Source: Haloferax sp046557615
Lineage (GTDB): Archaea > Halobacteriota > Halobacteria > Halobacteriales > Haloferacaceae
NCBI RefSeq assembly: GCF_046557615.1
Contig: NZ_JBKIII010000002.1
Location: 434,001 to 498,000, forward strand
Direction of reading: 5' to 3'
DNA length: 64,000 bases
The position numbers and the translations under genes were made by a program. This document shows positions 49,595 through 58,418 of the stretch, piece by piece. A model generated the notes under the pieces. That model ran no database searches, was not told the DNA's origin, and was given only the letters and a program-made list of their open reading frames with translations. Each line of letters starts with the position of its first letter. Positions within the stretch are counted from its first letter, which is position 1.

Positions 49595-50443
49595 ATGCAG
49601 GAGTTCGATACACCGGTTCTCGACAACCACCTCCACCTCGACCCAGACCACGGACGGGGTCTGGAGGCCGTCAAGGACTTCGCGCGAAGCGGGGGCACGC
49701 ATCTGCTCGTCGTCAACAAACCGTCGTGGTTGCTCGGCCACGAGGTCGAGTCGCGCGAGGACTTCCGACCGACGTTCGAGACGACCATCGGCGTCGTCCG
49801 CGAAGCCTCCGAACTCCTCGATGGACGCGCGTGGCCGGTCTTGGGTGTCCACCCCGGACTCGTCTCGAAACTCGTCGATGACCGCGGCTACGACCCCGAA
49901 GACGCCCGCGACCTGATGTGCGATGGTCTCTCTGCCGCCGCCGAGTACGTCGAATCTGGTGAGGCGTTGGCACTCAAATCCGGTCGCCCACACTACGACG
50001 TGACCGACGCGGTGTGGGATGCCTCGAACGCCGTCCTCAGACATGGGTTGGACCTCGCGGCCGAACACGACTGCGCGCTCCAACTCCACACCGAATCGAC
50101 GACGGACCTCTCGGACGTCACCGAGTGGGCGGCCGAACGCGGCGTTCCCGAACAGCGCGTCGTCAAGCACTACGCGCAAGGACACCTCACCGGTGGTACC
50201 CCGAGTGTGATGAGCGACAAAGACCGACTCCGTGAGGCCGTCGCGCGCGAAAAGCCGTTCCTCATGGAGACCGACTTCATCGACGATCCGGACCGACCCG
50301 GCGCGGTGATGGGTCCGAAGACCGTCCCCCGGCGCGTCGATTGGCTTCTCGAAGAGGGCCACAGCGATGCGGTTCGAAATGCACACGTCGAAACGCCCGC
50401 CCACGTGTACGATATCGACACCGAAGCGACGCTCGACCGATAG
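49595..50443 (+). CDS. TatD-family metal-dependent hydrolase
   Basis: The 282-residue protein is a TIM-barrel hydrolase related to TatD DNases. Metal-site segments: DNHLHLDPDHG (HxH, residues 11-13), LLVVNKPSW, VLGVHPGLVSKLV, LQLHTEST, VVKHYAQGHL and METDFIDDPDRPGAVMGPKTVP. The internal Asp and His residues fit two-metal chemistry. Substrate is unknown; archaeal homologues are often annotated as putative metal-dependent hydrolases. Same strand as the NYN gene, 65 bp downstream; the two might be cotranscribed in RNA/DNA metabolism. Confidence 0.88.
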   Translation: MQEFDTPVLDNHLHLDPDHGRGLEAVKDFARSGGTHLLVVNKPSWLLGHEVESREDFRPTFETTIGVVREASELLDGRAWPVLGVHPGLVSKLVDDRGYDPEDARDLMCDGLSAAAEYVESGEALALKSGRPHYDVTDAVWDASNAVLRHGLDLAAEHDCALQLHTESTTDLSDVTEWAAERGVPEQRVVKHYAQGHLTGGTPSVMSDKDRLREAVAREKPFLMETDFIDDPDRPGAVMGPKTVPRRVDWLLEEGHSDAVRNAHVETPAHVYDIDTEATLDR

Positions 50444-50557
50444 CAGGACATCCGAGCCCCTCGTTTGTTCTTCGCCACACGCCCGCACGCCTGTCAGTGG
50501 CATGATTTCAACCAGAGATAAGAAAGGCATTTGAGTCCGGCACGGGACGGTGTAGGT

Positions 50558-51145
50558 ATGACTGAGGCCGAAGAACGGTACTACTCACCAGAACGGTGGC
50601 AAAATTGGTTGACTCGCGTCTCCGAAGAGGACCTCGACCTCGAAAGCGAGGACACCGGCCGCCTGCTGATGAACGTCCAGAACGACGCCGCAATTGCGAT
50701 TGCGAAGATTCTGGCAGCGTACGACGACGGTACGCTCGACGAAGAGGAAGCACTCGACGAACTCTCGACGGTCCACGACATCGTCATGAGCGAACCCGAG
50801 TTCGAAGAGGGAGGAGAAGAGGCAGTGATGCTCATCGGGAGCGTCCAGACGAGTCTCTCGTGTGCCTTCTTCGCCGCCGAAGAGTACATCGTCGCTGGCC
50901 CGACCGAACTCGAAGACGACATCGAGGCGTACGTCCTCGCCGCGGCGGACGCTGAGGCCGCAGAAGACATGGACGCCGCACTCGGCTACCTCGTACAGGC
51001 TGGCACCGTCATCATCGACGGCGAAAAACTCGACATCGAAATCCTCGACGAACTCGAATTCGGCTACGTGACCGAGTGGGTCAACGGACTCGACAGTCTC
51101 CAGAGCGGTCTCTCGGAGCCAGAAGTCGTCGAAGAAGACGAGTAA
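50558..51145 (+). CDS. DUF2150-like haloarchaeal protein
   Basis: The 195-residue, very acidic helical protein starts MTEAEERYYSPERWQNWLTRV, typical of the archaeal DUF2150 family. It contains long helical segments (NVQNDAAIAIAKILAAYDDG, TLDEEEALDELSTVHDIVM) and no enzymatic motif. A longer frame begins nine codons earlier, but the chosen ATG matches the family start. Monocistronic; convergent with the pilin-like gene at 51229. Function unknown. Confidence 0.85.
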   Translation: MTEAEERYYSPERWQNWLTRVSEEDLDLESEDTGRLLMNVQNDAAIAIAKILAAYDDGTLDEEEALDELSTVHDIVMSEPEFEEGGEEAVMLIGSVQTSLSCAFFAAEEYIVAGPTELEDDIEAYVLAAADAEAAEDMDAALGYLVQAGTVIIDGEKLDIEILDELEFGYVTEWVNGLDSLQSGLSEPEVVEEDE

Positions 51146-51228
51146 ATTCGGTCTCTCCTACATTCGCAGTTTTCGTCTTTCTCTCTGCGGAGTATCGACC
51201 ACGAACTCTCGTCCGGCGACCGGCGGGA

Positions 51229-52866
51229 CTACTTCGGAACCGCCACGAAGTACGTCGCCGACTCGCCAGTGTCGAATCGCACGGTGAGAATGAAGAAGTC
51301 GCTATTGACGTCCATCTTGTTGCCATCTCCCGCGTCGTCGTTATCGTCGAACACCAACTCGACGGGGACTGTGGTATTCGAGTTCATCTCCACGCTGTCA
51401 GCGCCTAACTCGTACTGAAGTCCACCGATTCGCTGCGGGTCAGAGCCGTTGAACGTCACCGTTTCCGCGATTGGACTCCCTTGGTCAGGGTAGTAGAACG
51501 AGACTCGGAACTGTGTGATGTTCCGCAAGTCTCCCGTGTTGTTGAGTTGAACTTCGACACTCGTCTTCGAGTCGGTCGTGACATCTTCGAGAATGACATC
51601 TCCGATTCTATTGTTCGGCGGGTTGATTTCACCGGTCGAACCGTCGCCCGTGCCGGTTCCATCACCGCTCACGAGTGGGACGGAGTAGGTGACCTGTTCT
51701 CGAATCGGGTCGATATCGCCGCTGTCGTCGAAGTCGTTCGTCGCTTCGATGCTGATGTTTCCTGTCGCGCCATCGTTGACCGTGAATTCGAAGGTCGCTC
51801 GCCCCTCGTCGGTCGTAGTAATCGTCCGACTCGCGGGTGATGCATTACCAGAGACGGTGAACTCGATTGACTCGCCTTCGACAGGGTTGTTGTAGGCGTC
51901 ACGTGCTTCCACGACGACTTCGGCGGAGTCACCACGGGATGCGACGGCCCCCGTGGTCACCGGAACCAGGTACTCAGCCGGTGGACTCCCAACCGTCGAA
52001 GCGGCCGACGACGACGAGAGTTCGACCTTCGCAAGGCGGAGTTCGTACGTGTACGAACCGTTGAGTACGACACGGGCGAGCGTATTCGTCGAGTCTGTTG
52101 CGTCGTCGAGGTCAGTTATCGATTCGACGCGGGCGTTCTCCATCATTCGGTCGGCCGTCGTCGAGCGAGTCCATGCGGTCGCATTCGTCCCCACTGGGAC
52201 CGTGAGGGTGATGTCACCATCACTCGTGTTCGTCACGGTTACCGTCCGCGTGGCCGACGAAATCGGTGCGACAGTCAGTGCTGTCTGGGTACTGGTCTGA
52301 CCGATTTGGCCGTCGAGTGAAATAACAGTGATTCGATTGCCCGAGATGAGTGTTTGCCCGCCGAGTGGAACGACGCGAGTTTCGGTCTCGCGCTGAACCG
52401 TCGAACCGGTAATCGAGACCGGGGTGCCGTCGAATTCGTTGTAGCCCGGCGAGTACCGGAGGACTTTGCTCTCGTAGGTGCGGGCGCTCCCGTTCCAGAG
52501 TGCCTCGACCGATTCGGGTTCGCCATCGACTGCCTCGGCTCCTGCGATAGTAATTGGATGTGACTCTGAGAGTGCGAGGCTGCCGGTCGAAGGGCCCGGA
52601 TTCACGAAGAGGACTCGCGGTGGGTATTGGATACCCGTCTGGACGGAGGTCCCCGACTGAACGCCGCGTGTCGCGCTGGCGAGAATATCGTTATGGAGTG
52701 AGACGAGGTCGTCGGAGGCGTCGAGATAGGCCTCGAACTCCACCGACTTCGTCTCTTGCGGAACGACCGTCGCTTGGTAGAGCGAGAGGCCGATAACGAG
52801 GAAGCCGAACAGGAGAATCGCACCCACCTGGACTGCCTGTCCCCGCTCGTTGTCGAGGAATTCCAT
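51229..52866 (-). CDS. Large type IV pilin-like surface protein (paralogue of 17973-21891 proteins)
   Basis: The start at 52866 gives MEFLDNERG-QAVQVGAILLFGFLVIGL, a class III signal with hydrophobic helix about residues 10-31; the longer frame upstream is antisense to the divergent gene. The 545 residues continue with the same beta-rich domain as the two giant pilin-like proteins of the pil operon (RVLFVNPGPSTGSLALSES; TVPVGTNATAWTRS), a Big-like Ig unit (NNPVEGESIEFTVSGNASP) near 345-400 and a C-terminal beta domain (ILEDVTTDSKTSVEVQLNNTG). Likely a pilus or cell-surface adhesin. Divergent from the next gene over 77 bp. Confidence 0.83.
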   Translation of the reverse strand: MEFLDNERGQAVQVGAILLFGFLVIGLSLYQATVVPQETKSVEFEAYLDASDDLVSLHNDILASATRGVQSGTSVQTGIQYPPRVLFVNPGPSTGSLALSESHPITIAGAEAVDGEPESVEALWNGSARTYESKVLRYSPGYNEFDGTPVSITGSTVQRETETRVVPLGGQTLISGNRITVISLDGQIGQTSTQTALTVAPISSATRTVTVTNTSDGDITLTVPVGTNATAWTRSTTADRMMENARVESITDLDDATDSTNTLARVVLNGSYTYELRLAKVELSSSSAASTVGSPPAEYLVPVTTGAVASRGDSAEVVVEARDAYNNPVEGESIEFTVSGNASPASRTITTTDEGRATFEFTVNDGATGNISIEATNDFDDSGDIDPIREQVTYSVPLVSGDGTGTGDGSTGEINPPNNRIGDVILEDVTTDSKTSVEVQLNNTGDLRNITQFRVSFYYPDQGSPIAETVTFNGSDPQRIGGLQYELGADSVEMNSNTTVPVELVFDDNDDAGDGNKMDVNSDFFILTVRFDTGESATYFVAVPK

Positions 52867-52943
52867 TGCGAAGGTCAACTGGTTGGACTGATAAAGGTCT
52901 ATTGCCGTGTACGTTTTTATATCAACCTTCCCTGATTTCACCT

Positions 52944-54851
52944 GTGCAGGTTGGTTCACGCGCCCAAACGGAGACCGTTGGGATGGTCCTCCTGTTGGGT
53001 CTCGTCGTCGTCGTCGTGACAGTCGGTGGTGCTGTCGCACTCGGCGCGACGGTCGGCGGCAATCAAGAACACGCCCCGCTCGTCGAACTCGAAGCGACGG
53101 TCGATGGAGCAGAATTGACGCTCTCACACCGCGCTGGCGACTCGCTTCGAGCGGGGGACCTTGCCGTCGTCACTCGGAGTGGTGATACGACCACCAGATA
53201 CGAACTCGGAAGCGACGGTGAAATCAACGGCCAACCAGTTACGAGCGACACATCCTATGGGCCGGGCGACGACTGGCGGCCAACGACCCCACTTGGATTC
53301 AACGAGTCGGACGAGTATCTCATCCTCGTCGTTCACGAACCCAGCAGCAGCGTGCTGTACCGGAGCGAGCGGTCTCCCGATGCGGTGACTGAAACGCCGC
53401 CGCCAGCCCCGACACCCCGACCGACGACGACGGAATCGCCATCTGAAACGACCAGTACGACGACAGCAACGACGACGGGGACACCCACCTCGACGACGAC
53501 TGCAACGCCGACGACAACGCCACCCGAACCGGAGTCAACGTCGATTACCGGCGTTCGTCTGAACGACCGAACCACAAGCTCTGGAGGTGCATCGTATCGT
53601 CTCGATTACGACGTCTCTCCGAGTACCGACTTCGACCGCGTTCGAGTGACCTTCGAAAACGAAAACCAGACGTGGGCGACCCAAACGGTCACGAACGACG
53701 CCGCGCGCGGGTACGTGACCTACGATATCGGGTCCGGTGTCGGCGACCAGTACCGTATCACGGTCGAAGCACTCGATGCCGATGGGAACGTTCTCGACTC
53801 GGAGTCGATGACAGATGTCGCGGATGGTTCGGACCCATCGGGGAACGACGACCTCTCCGAAGCGAACGACCCACAACTCGATGGTGTCGCCCTCGTCGAT
53901 CTGTCGCAGGAAGGTGCGGCGTACGAACTGGGCTACACCGTGACGAACGGCTCGAACCTCTCGGAAGTCCGCGTCGAGTTCGCCAATCGAGATGCTTCAT
54001 CGACAACCGCGGAGTACAGTAACACGAACGCACGCGGGAGCATCACTGGGTACACCGCTTACGATGGCACTGATGGGCACGACTACGAGGTGACTGTTCG
54101 CGTCTTCGACGACGATGGCGTCGTCGTCGACGAGCAGGTGATAACCGACGTGGCGGATGGTCTCGACCCCGCCTCGAACGACGACCTCTCGACTTCGTCG
54201 AGCCCCGTATTTGCGGGCACTGCCATCGACGACCTGAGCATCACCGAGGCCGACTACGAGGTGTCGTACAACGTCACTGACCGCGCCGAATTCGACCGCG
54301 TTCGAGTGTGGATTTCGAACGAAGACCAGTCGTACGCAGAAGGGACGTATTCGAGTGTCTCTCCCCGAGATACCGTCGCCGACTTCGCCGTAGAAGACAA
54401 CGGTGGAACGCTCGGTTCGACGTATCGAATCCGCGCGCAACTGATTGACGACGACGGAATCGTCGTAGACGAGCGCATCGTCACCGACACTGCGGACTGG
54501 TTCGACCCGTCGGGCAACGACGGACTCTCCCGAGCCCAAAGTCCCGCACTGGATAGCGTCTCCGTCTCAGATAAATCGAATTCGAACCGAAATCGGGTCG
54601 AATACTGGGTCAGCTACCAGGTCACGGGAGCGACCGAATTCGCCGAAGTCGAAGTGTACTTCCGCAACCGACAGCAACCCTCCGCGAGCGGCGTCGTCCG
54701 GAGTAGCGCCACGAGCGAAAATAGACTCACCTTCTCGAAGAGTTACGGCACGGGGAACACCTACGATATCGAAGTTCGCGTCGTCGATACCGACGGAATC
54801 GTCGTCGATAGATACGTCATCAGTGACGTAGCAGGTGACAAGAACAGCTGA
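52944..54851 (+). CDS. Pilin-headed surface protein with four C-terminal repeats
   Basis: The start is GTG 52944 (MQVGSRAQTETVGMVLLLG), placing the hydrophobic pilin helix at about residues 12-35, followed by the archaeal type IV pilin N-terminal domain (APLVELEATVDGAELTLSHRAG). A Thr/Pro-rich stalk (about 145-200) leads to four copies of a roughly 110-residue repeat, each ending in (T/S)DVADG-D-P-(S/A)-(G/S)-NDDLS-like sequence, at about residues 205, 310, 430 and 535. The repeats look like Ig/fibronectin-type units. The 635-residue protein is far larger than structural pilins. Probably a tip or surface adhesin. Confidence 0.82.
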   Translation: MQVGSRAQTETVGMVLLLGLVVVVVTVGGAVALGATVGGNQEHAPLVELEATVDGAELTLSHRAGDSLRAGDLAVVTRSGDTTTRYELGSDGEINGQPVTSDTSYGPGDDWRPTTPLGFNESDEYLILVVHEPSSSVLYRSERSPDAVTETPPPAPTPRPTTTESPSETTSTTTATTTGTPTSTTTATPTTTPPEPESTSITGVRLNDRTTSSGGASYRLDYDVSPSTDFDRVRVTFENENQTWATQTVTNDAARGYVTYDIGSGVGDQYRITVEALDADGNVLDSESMTDVADGSDPSGNDDLSEANDPQLDGVALVDLSQEGAAYELGYTVTNGSNLSEVRVEFANRDASSTTAEYSNTNARGSITGYTAYDGTDGHDYEVTVRVFDDDGVVVDEQVITDVADGLDPASNDDLSTSSSPVFAGTAIDDLSITEADYEVSYNVTDRAEFDRVRVWISNEDQSYAEGTYSSVSPRDTVADFAVEDNGGTLGSTYRIRAQLIDDDGIVVDERIVTDTADWFDPSGNDGLSRAQSPALDSVSVSDKSNSNRNRVEYWVSYQVTGATEFAEVEVYFRNRQQPSASGVVRSSATSENRLTFSKSYGTGNTYDIEVRVVDTDGIVVDRYVISDVAGDKNS

Positions 54852-54887
54852 GAAGTTCGACAACCGACGTAACTCACCATCGACAAA

Positions 54888-54896
54888 ATCTTATCC
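54888..54896 (+). promoter_or_regulatory. TATA-like box of the HMG-CoA synthase gene
   Basis: TCTTATCCC is centred about 27 nt before the ATG at 54918, again the spacing of a leaderless archaeal promoter. No other ATG or ribosome binding site intervenes. Confidence 0.4.
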
Positions 54897-54917
54897 CCCC
54901 ATTCTGTAATTCCGACC

Positions 54918-56255
54918 ATGACTTCCGTCGGCATCGACGCCATCGAGATTTGGACGGGTAACCTCGTTTTAGACCTTCCCAACACCTTCGCACCGGTCAA
55001 GGGGGAAGACCCAGAGAAGTACACCAAAGGGCTGGGACTCTACACATCGTCCTTCCCGGACGTGTACGAGGACATCGTGACCATGGGTGCAAACGCCGCA
55101 AAGCGCCTGATGGTTCGAAAGGGCCTCACGCCGGACGACATCGGCCGCATCGACGTGGCAACGGAGTCCGCGTTCGACAACTCCAAGCCGGTTTCGACGT
55201 ACATCGCTGGCTGTCTCGAACAGGTGTTCGAAGGCGACTTCCGCCACGCCAACAAGGGCGAGCGCAAGTTCGCGTGTATCGCCGGGACGCAGAGTCTCGA
55301 CGACGCGTACAACTGGATTAAGGCCGGACGCAACCGTGGCCGCGCGGCGCTCGTCATCGCAACCGACACCGCACTCTACGAGCGCGGCGATCCCGGTGAG
55401 GCGACGCAGGGCGCGGGCGCAGTCGCGATGCTCATCGACGAAGACCCCGACATCGTCGAACTCTCGACCGAACAGGGCTACGGCAGCATGGACGAGACGG
55501 ACTTCCTCAAGCCCAACCAGCAGTTCCCCTCTGTGGACGGCAAGCGCTCGATGCAGGTCTATCTCGCCCGCATGCGCGAGGCGCTCGAAGATTACGAGAG
55601 CATGGCGGGTCGGACCCGAGTAGAGGACTTCGAGTACATCCCGTTCCACACGCCGTTCCCCGGCATGGTCCGAAAGGCCGCACTGCTCGGCTTCCGGCAC
55701 ATGAGCCGTGACACGGAAATCGAGGACAAACTCGCCGAAGAGATTGGACGCCAGCCCCGCGAAGAGCAGTTCGACACGTGGGACGAGTACGAAGAGGCCA
55801 TCCGCGGCTACATGGACGAACTCAAGACGACCGACGCGTACCGCGAGTGGTACGACCGCGTCATCGACCCGACGCTCGATATCTCCAGTGTCGTCGGCAA
55901 CTGGTACACCGGGTCGGTCCACATCGCCCGCACTTCGGCACTGAAATCCGCCGCCGAAGCGGGCACGGACATGGTCGGCAAGAAGCTCCTCGTCGGTTCC
56001 TATGGCTCGGGCGCACAGGCTGAGATTCACGCCGAAACCGTCCAAGAGAACTGGCTCGACGAGATGGACGCGCTCAACATCGACGAGCAACTCGACGCCC
56101 GCTACGAGATTTCCTTCGACGAGTACGAACTCATCCACGACGTCCACAACCACGAGAAGGAAGTCGAAGTCGAGGAACTCACCCAACCCGAAGAAGAGTT
56201 CGTCTTCACCGGATGGGGCCGGATGAACGAGCGCCGCTACGAGTACGTCGAATAG
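54918..56255 (+). CDS. mvaS: Hydroxymethylglutaryl-CoA synthase
   Basis: This enzyme condenses acetyl-CoA and acetoacetyl-CoA to HMG-CoA, the first committed step of the mevalonate pathway that feeds archaeal isoprenoid lipids. The 445-residue protein has VGIDAIEIWTGNLVLDLP at the N-terminus, catalytic Cys in KFACIAGTQSLDDAYNWI (near residue 119), and catalytic His in FHTPFPGMVRKA (near 250), and the region VGSYGSGAQAEIHAETV. It is longer than most archaeal synthases (about 350) and resembles the larger form characterised in Haloferax volcanii. Its last codons (TACGTCGAATAG) reappear downstream as repeats. Confidence 0.95.
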   Translation: MTSVGIDAIEIWTGNLVLDLPNTFAPVKGEDPEKYTKGLGLYTSSFPDVYEDIVTMGANAAKRLMVRKGLTPDDIGRIDVATESAFDNSKPVSTYIAGCLEQVFEGDFRHANKGERKFACIAGTQSLDDAYNWIKAGRNRGRAALVIATDTALYERGDPGEATQGAGAVAMLIDEDPDIVELSTEQGYGSMDETDFLKPNQQFPSVDGKRSMQVYLARMREALEDYESMAGRTRVEDFEYIPFHTPFPGMVRKAALLGFRHMSRDTEIEDKLAEEIGRQPREEQFDTWDEYEEAIRGYMDELKTTDAYREWYDRVIDPTLDISSVVGNWYTGSVHIARTSALKSAAEAGTDMVGKKLLVGSYGSGAQAEIHAETVQENWLDEMDALNIDEQLDARYEISFDEYELIHDVHNHEKEVEVEELTQPEEEFVFTGWGRMNERRYEYVE

Positions 56256-56424
56256 ACGTCGAGTAGCGGTTGCGTCTGCGTGAGCAGCGCGAACGCAGAG
56301 ACGAAGCGACTTGTCGCTTCGGAATCACGAGTACGTCGAGTAACGCGAACCGTCCACACGAACGCAGTGAATGTGGAGCCGGAGCAATGTATTGCTCCGA
56401 GCTTACGACTACGTCGAGTAGACG
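56256..56424. repeat. Hairpin array carrying copies of the HMG-CoA synthase gene 3' end
   Basis: The gene's final bases TACGTCGAATAG (56244-56255) are followed by near-copies ACGTCGAGTAG (56256-56266), GTACGTCGAGTAACG (56331-56345) and CTACGTCGAGTAGACG (56409-56424). Between them lie inverted repeats: CGTCTGCGT with ACGCAGAGACG (56272-56303), a 9-bp stem at 56302-56321 with a 2-nt loop, CCACA/TGTGG at 56354-56376 and an 8-bp stem at 56381-56398 with a 2-nt loop. No gene lies here. Confidence 0.75.
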
Positions 56425-56453
56425 CTCACACCGAAAAAGTAGCGACTCAATTT

Positions 56454-56759
56454 TCAGAACGACTGATTTTCGGGGTCCGTCGCCGACTTCGGTGTCGGCA
56501 TCGGATTCGCCCCGCGGTCGTCGTAGAACTTCCGTCCGATGAAGTCGTCGCTCAGGTTGCCGAGAATCGTATTGAAGAGGTCTTGCGGTGAGTCACAAAC
56601 GACACCGCCCAGTGGTTCGAGAATCGTCTCGATAGTCTCGGAATCGTCGGCGTCCGGGGCGTCAACTTCGATAGACCCGATTTGCGTGATGACCTGCTGC
56701 GTGGTGACTGGGTAGGAAAACTCGGTCGAAAGGTACGCTTCGAGGCGATGGATATGCAT
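56454..56759 (-). CDS. Small DUF5789-like haloarchaeal protein
   Basis: The start at 56759 gives MHIHRLEAYLSTEFSYPVTT. The 101-residue acidic protein contains VITQIGSIEVDAPDADDSE, VCDSPQDLFNTILGNLSDDFIGRKFYDDR, features of the small haloarchaeal DUF5789 family. The C-terminal tail (ANPMPTPKSATDPENQ) is disordered-looking. It is convergent with the HMG-CoA synthase gene across the hairpin array. Function unknown. Confidence 0.78.
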   Translation of the reverse strand: MHIHRLEAYLSTEFSYPVTTQQVITQIGSIEVDAPDADDSETIETILEPLGGVVCDSPQDLFNTILGNLSDDFIGRKFYDDRGANPMPTPKSATDPENQSF

Positions 56760-56836
56760 ACACTGCCATTCGCTGGGGTTCCCTTTCGGCTTTTTTCGCC
56801 CTCTGGCAGACAATCAGGAGACCAGGGTGGTCTGGA

Positions 56837-57544
56837 TTAGGGAAGTTTTCGGAGATTCGCCAGCATCTCGTCGAGGTCGGCGTTGGTCACGGCAAGCGCG
56901 AATCCGTCGATAGTTGCCAGCGACGGCGCGTGTTCCCAGAGTTCGTCTTCGGTGAGTCCGTGGAGGACGACCGCATTCGGCGTCGGGGTGACCACACGCA
57001 TCGCCACGAGTGGGGACTCACCACGAGTCACGTCGGTGAAGACGAGTGCGCGACTGGTCGATTGGCCGTAGAGGCGATAGAACTCCTCGGAAGAGAGTCG
57101 GGTAATCGCTTGGATACTGTTGATGACGGTGTGGCCGCTGATGCGGTCTTGGTCGCCATCGACGATTTTGGTCGCGCCGATAGCGTCGTAGAACGTATCG
57201 AGCGGAATCGACGTAGGGTACTCGCGGAGGTCTTGGACGATATCGCTCTCGAACCCGGCCGAGAGGACGCGTGCGTACTGACGGATTCGACTACCGCCGC
57301 GGGCCTCGTCGATGTCGAGGAGGGCTTCGACCATGCGCCGAATGACGCCGATACCGGGACTCTCGCGTCGGCCGCTCTCGTAGTCGGAGACGACCGAAGA
57401 CGACACGTCGAGTTGCTCGGCGAGCGCAGTCTGCGAGATATCGAAGTCGGTCCGCCACTTGCGGAGTGTCGCTCCGGGGTCGGACGAGAGTGTGATTTCG
57501 CCTGCGATTCGGCGGGCGAGGTCGTCGCGGGGAGTCGCCGTCAT
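56837..57544 (-). CDS. Archaeal XRE-type helix-turn-helix regulator with C-terminal sensor domain
   Basis: The 235-residue protein has an HTH XRE domain at about residues 25-80 (LRKWRTDFDISQTALAEQLDVSSSVVSDYESGRR) and a C-terminal domain of about 140 residues (SGHTVINSIQAITRLSSEEFYRLYG, GESPLVAMRVVTPTPNAVVLHG) that fits a conserved archaeal family of putative HTH regulators. The start at 57544 (MTATPRDDLARRIAGE) was preferred over a 19-residue longer frame. It precedes the DUF5789-like gene on the same strand and lies near the HMG-CoA synthase gene. Target genes unknown. Confidence 0.85.
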   Translation of the reverse strand: MTATPRDDLARRIAGEITLSSDPGATLRKWRTDFDISQTALAEQLDVSSSVVSDYESGRRESPGIGVIRRMVEALLDIDEARGGSRIRQYARVLSAGFESDIVQDLREYPTSIPLDTFYDAIGATKIVDGDQDRISGHTVINSIQAITRLSSEEFYRLYGQSTSRALVFTDVTRGESPLVAMRVVTPTPNAVVLHGLTEDELWEHAPSLATIDGFALAVTNADLDEMLANLRKLP

Positions 57545-57683
57545 AGGGTACACCTCTGTACGACGGACGAAACAGGCATACGAAACGGTGCGAGAGTCCA
57601 CCGCAAAAGCGTGTCGAAAGGGGCATTCGTCGCCTGACGAACCTGCCGGAAACGCTCAATATCCGGGGCCAAGAGTGTGTAGT

Positions 57684-58379
57684 ATGCCATCGACCCTCGT
57701 TCACGTCGCCGTTGGGGGACTCATCGGGGTCGCCCTCCTCGGGCGATGGTTCGACGCGCGAACTCTCGCGGTCGTTCTCGTCGCAACCACCATCCCTGAC
57801 CTCGATTCCTTTACCACAACGATTCTACCGGGAAGCCATCGTGCGCTCTTCCACACACTGCTCTTGCCACTGCTTCTCGTCGCCTTCGTCGTCTACGACA
57901 CGCGGATTCGTCGCTACTCGGTGATTAAGGGGCGATGGGGGACGCGAGGCGTCGTGGTCTCGTGGGTCGCAATCGCCGCCCTGCTCGGTGGCGGCATCTT
58001 CCCCGACCTGTTCACCAACGGCGTCAACGCCTTCTATCCGGTTCACGACGCCTTTTACGCAGTGAACGGACACGCCGAGTGGTCGAGTACGCGCGGGTTC
58101 GTCCAGACGTTCTTCGAAGTCCGAACGGCGTCACCGGCTCCAACGACCTCCGATTTCCACTACAGTACCGTCGTGGACCCGACGCCCGGTGCTGACCCCG
58201 AAGACGTGGAGCGAATTGCCCCACTCGCATCCTCAGGCTTGGAGTTGATGCTCGTCATCATCAGTACGGGTGTGGTGACGAGTCGGCTCGCAATCGAACG
58301 CCTGTCTGCTCGGACGTCCTACCGAGTTCGGTCACGGGCCGACGCGACGCCCGAATCGAGCCACGACCCAGAGCAGTGA
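57684..58379 (+). CDS. YdjM/LexA-binding-type membrane-bound metal-dependent hydrolase
   Basis: The 231-residue protein starts MPSTLVHVAVGGLIGVALLG and has the YdjM features: an N-terminal His (STLVHVAVGG), TTIPDLDSF with acidic metal ligands, GSHRALFHTLLLPL (HR..FH) and GGIFPDLFTNGVNAFYPV. Four hydrophobic segments place it in the membrane. The start lies well inside a longer frame, which would run antisense to the divergent HTH gene. Family members are of unknown substrate. The GNAT gene follows after 39 bp. Confidence 0.84.
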   Translation: MPSTLVHVAVGGLIGVALLGRWFDARTLAVVLVATTIPDLDSFTTTILPGSHRALFHTLLLPLLLVAFVVYDTRIRRYSVIKGRWGTRGVVVSWVAIAALLGGGIFPDLFTNGVNAFYPVHDAFYAVNGHAEWSSTRGFVQTFFEVRTASPAPTTSDFHYSTVVDPTPGADPEDVERIAPLASSGLELMLVIISTGVVTSRLAIERLSARTSYRVRSRADATPESSHDPEQ

Positions 58380-58418
58380 GTCCGAGTGTTCATATCCGAT
58401 GACGGCACACGAGATGCC

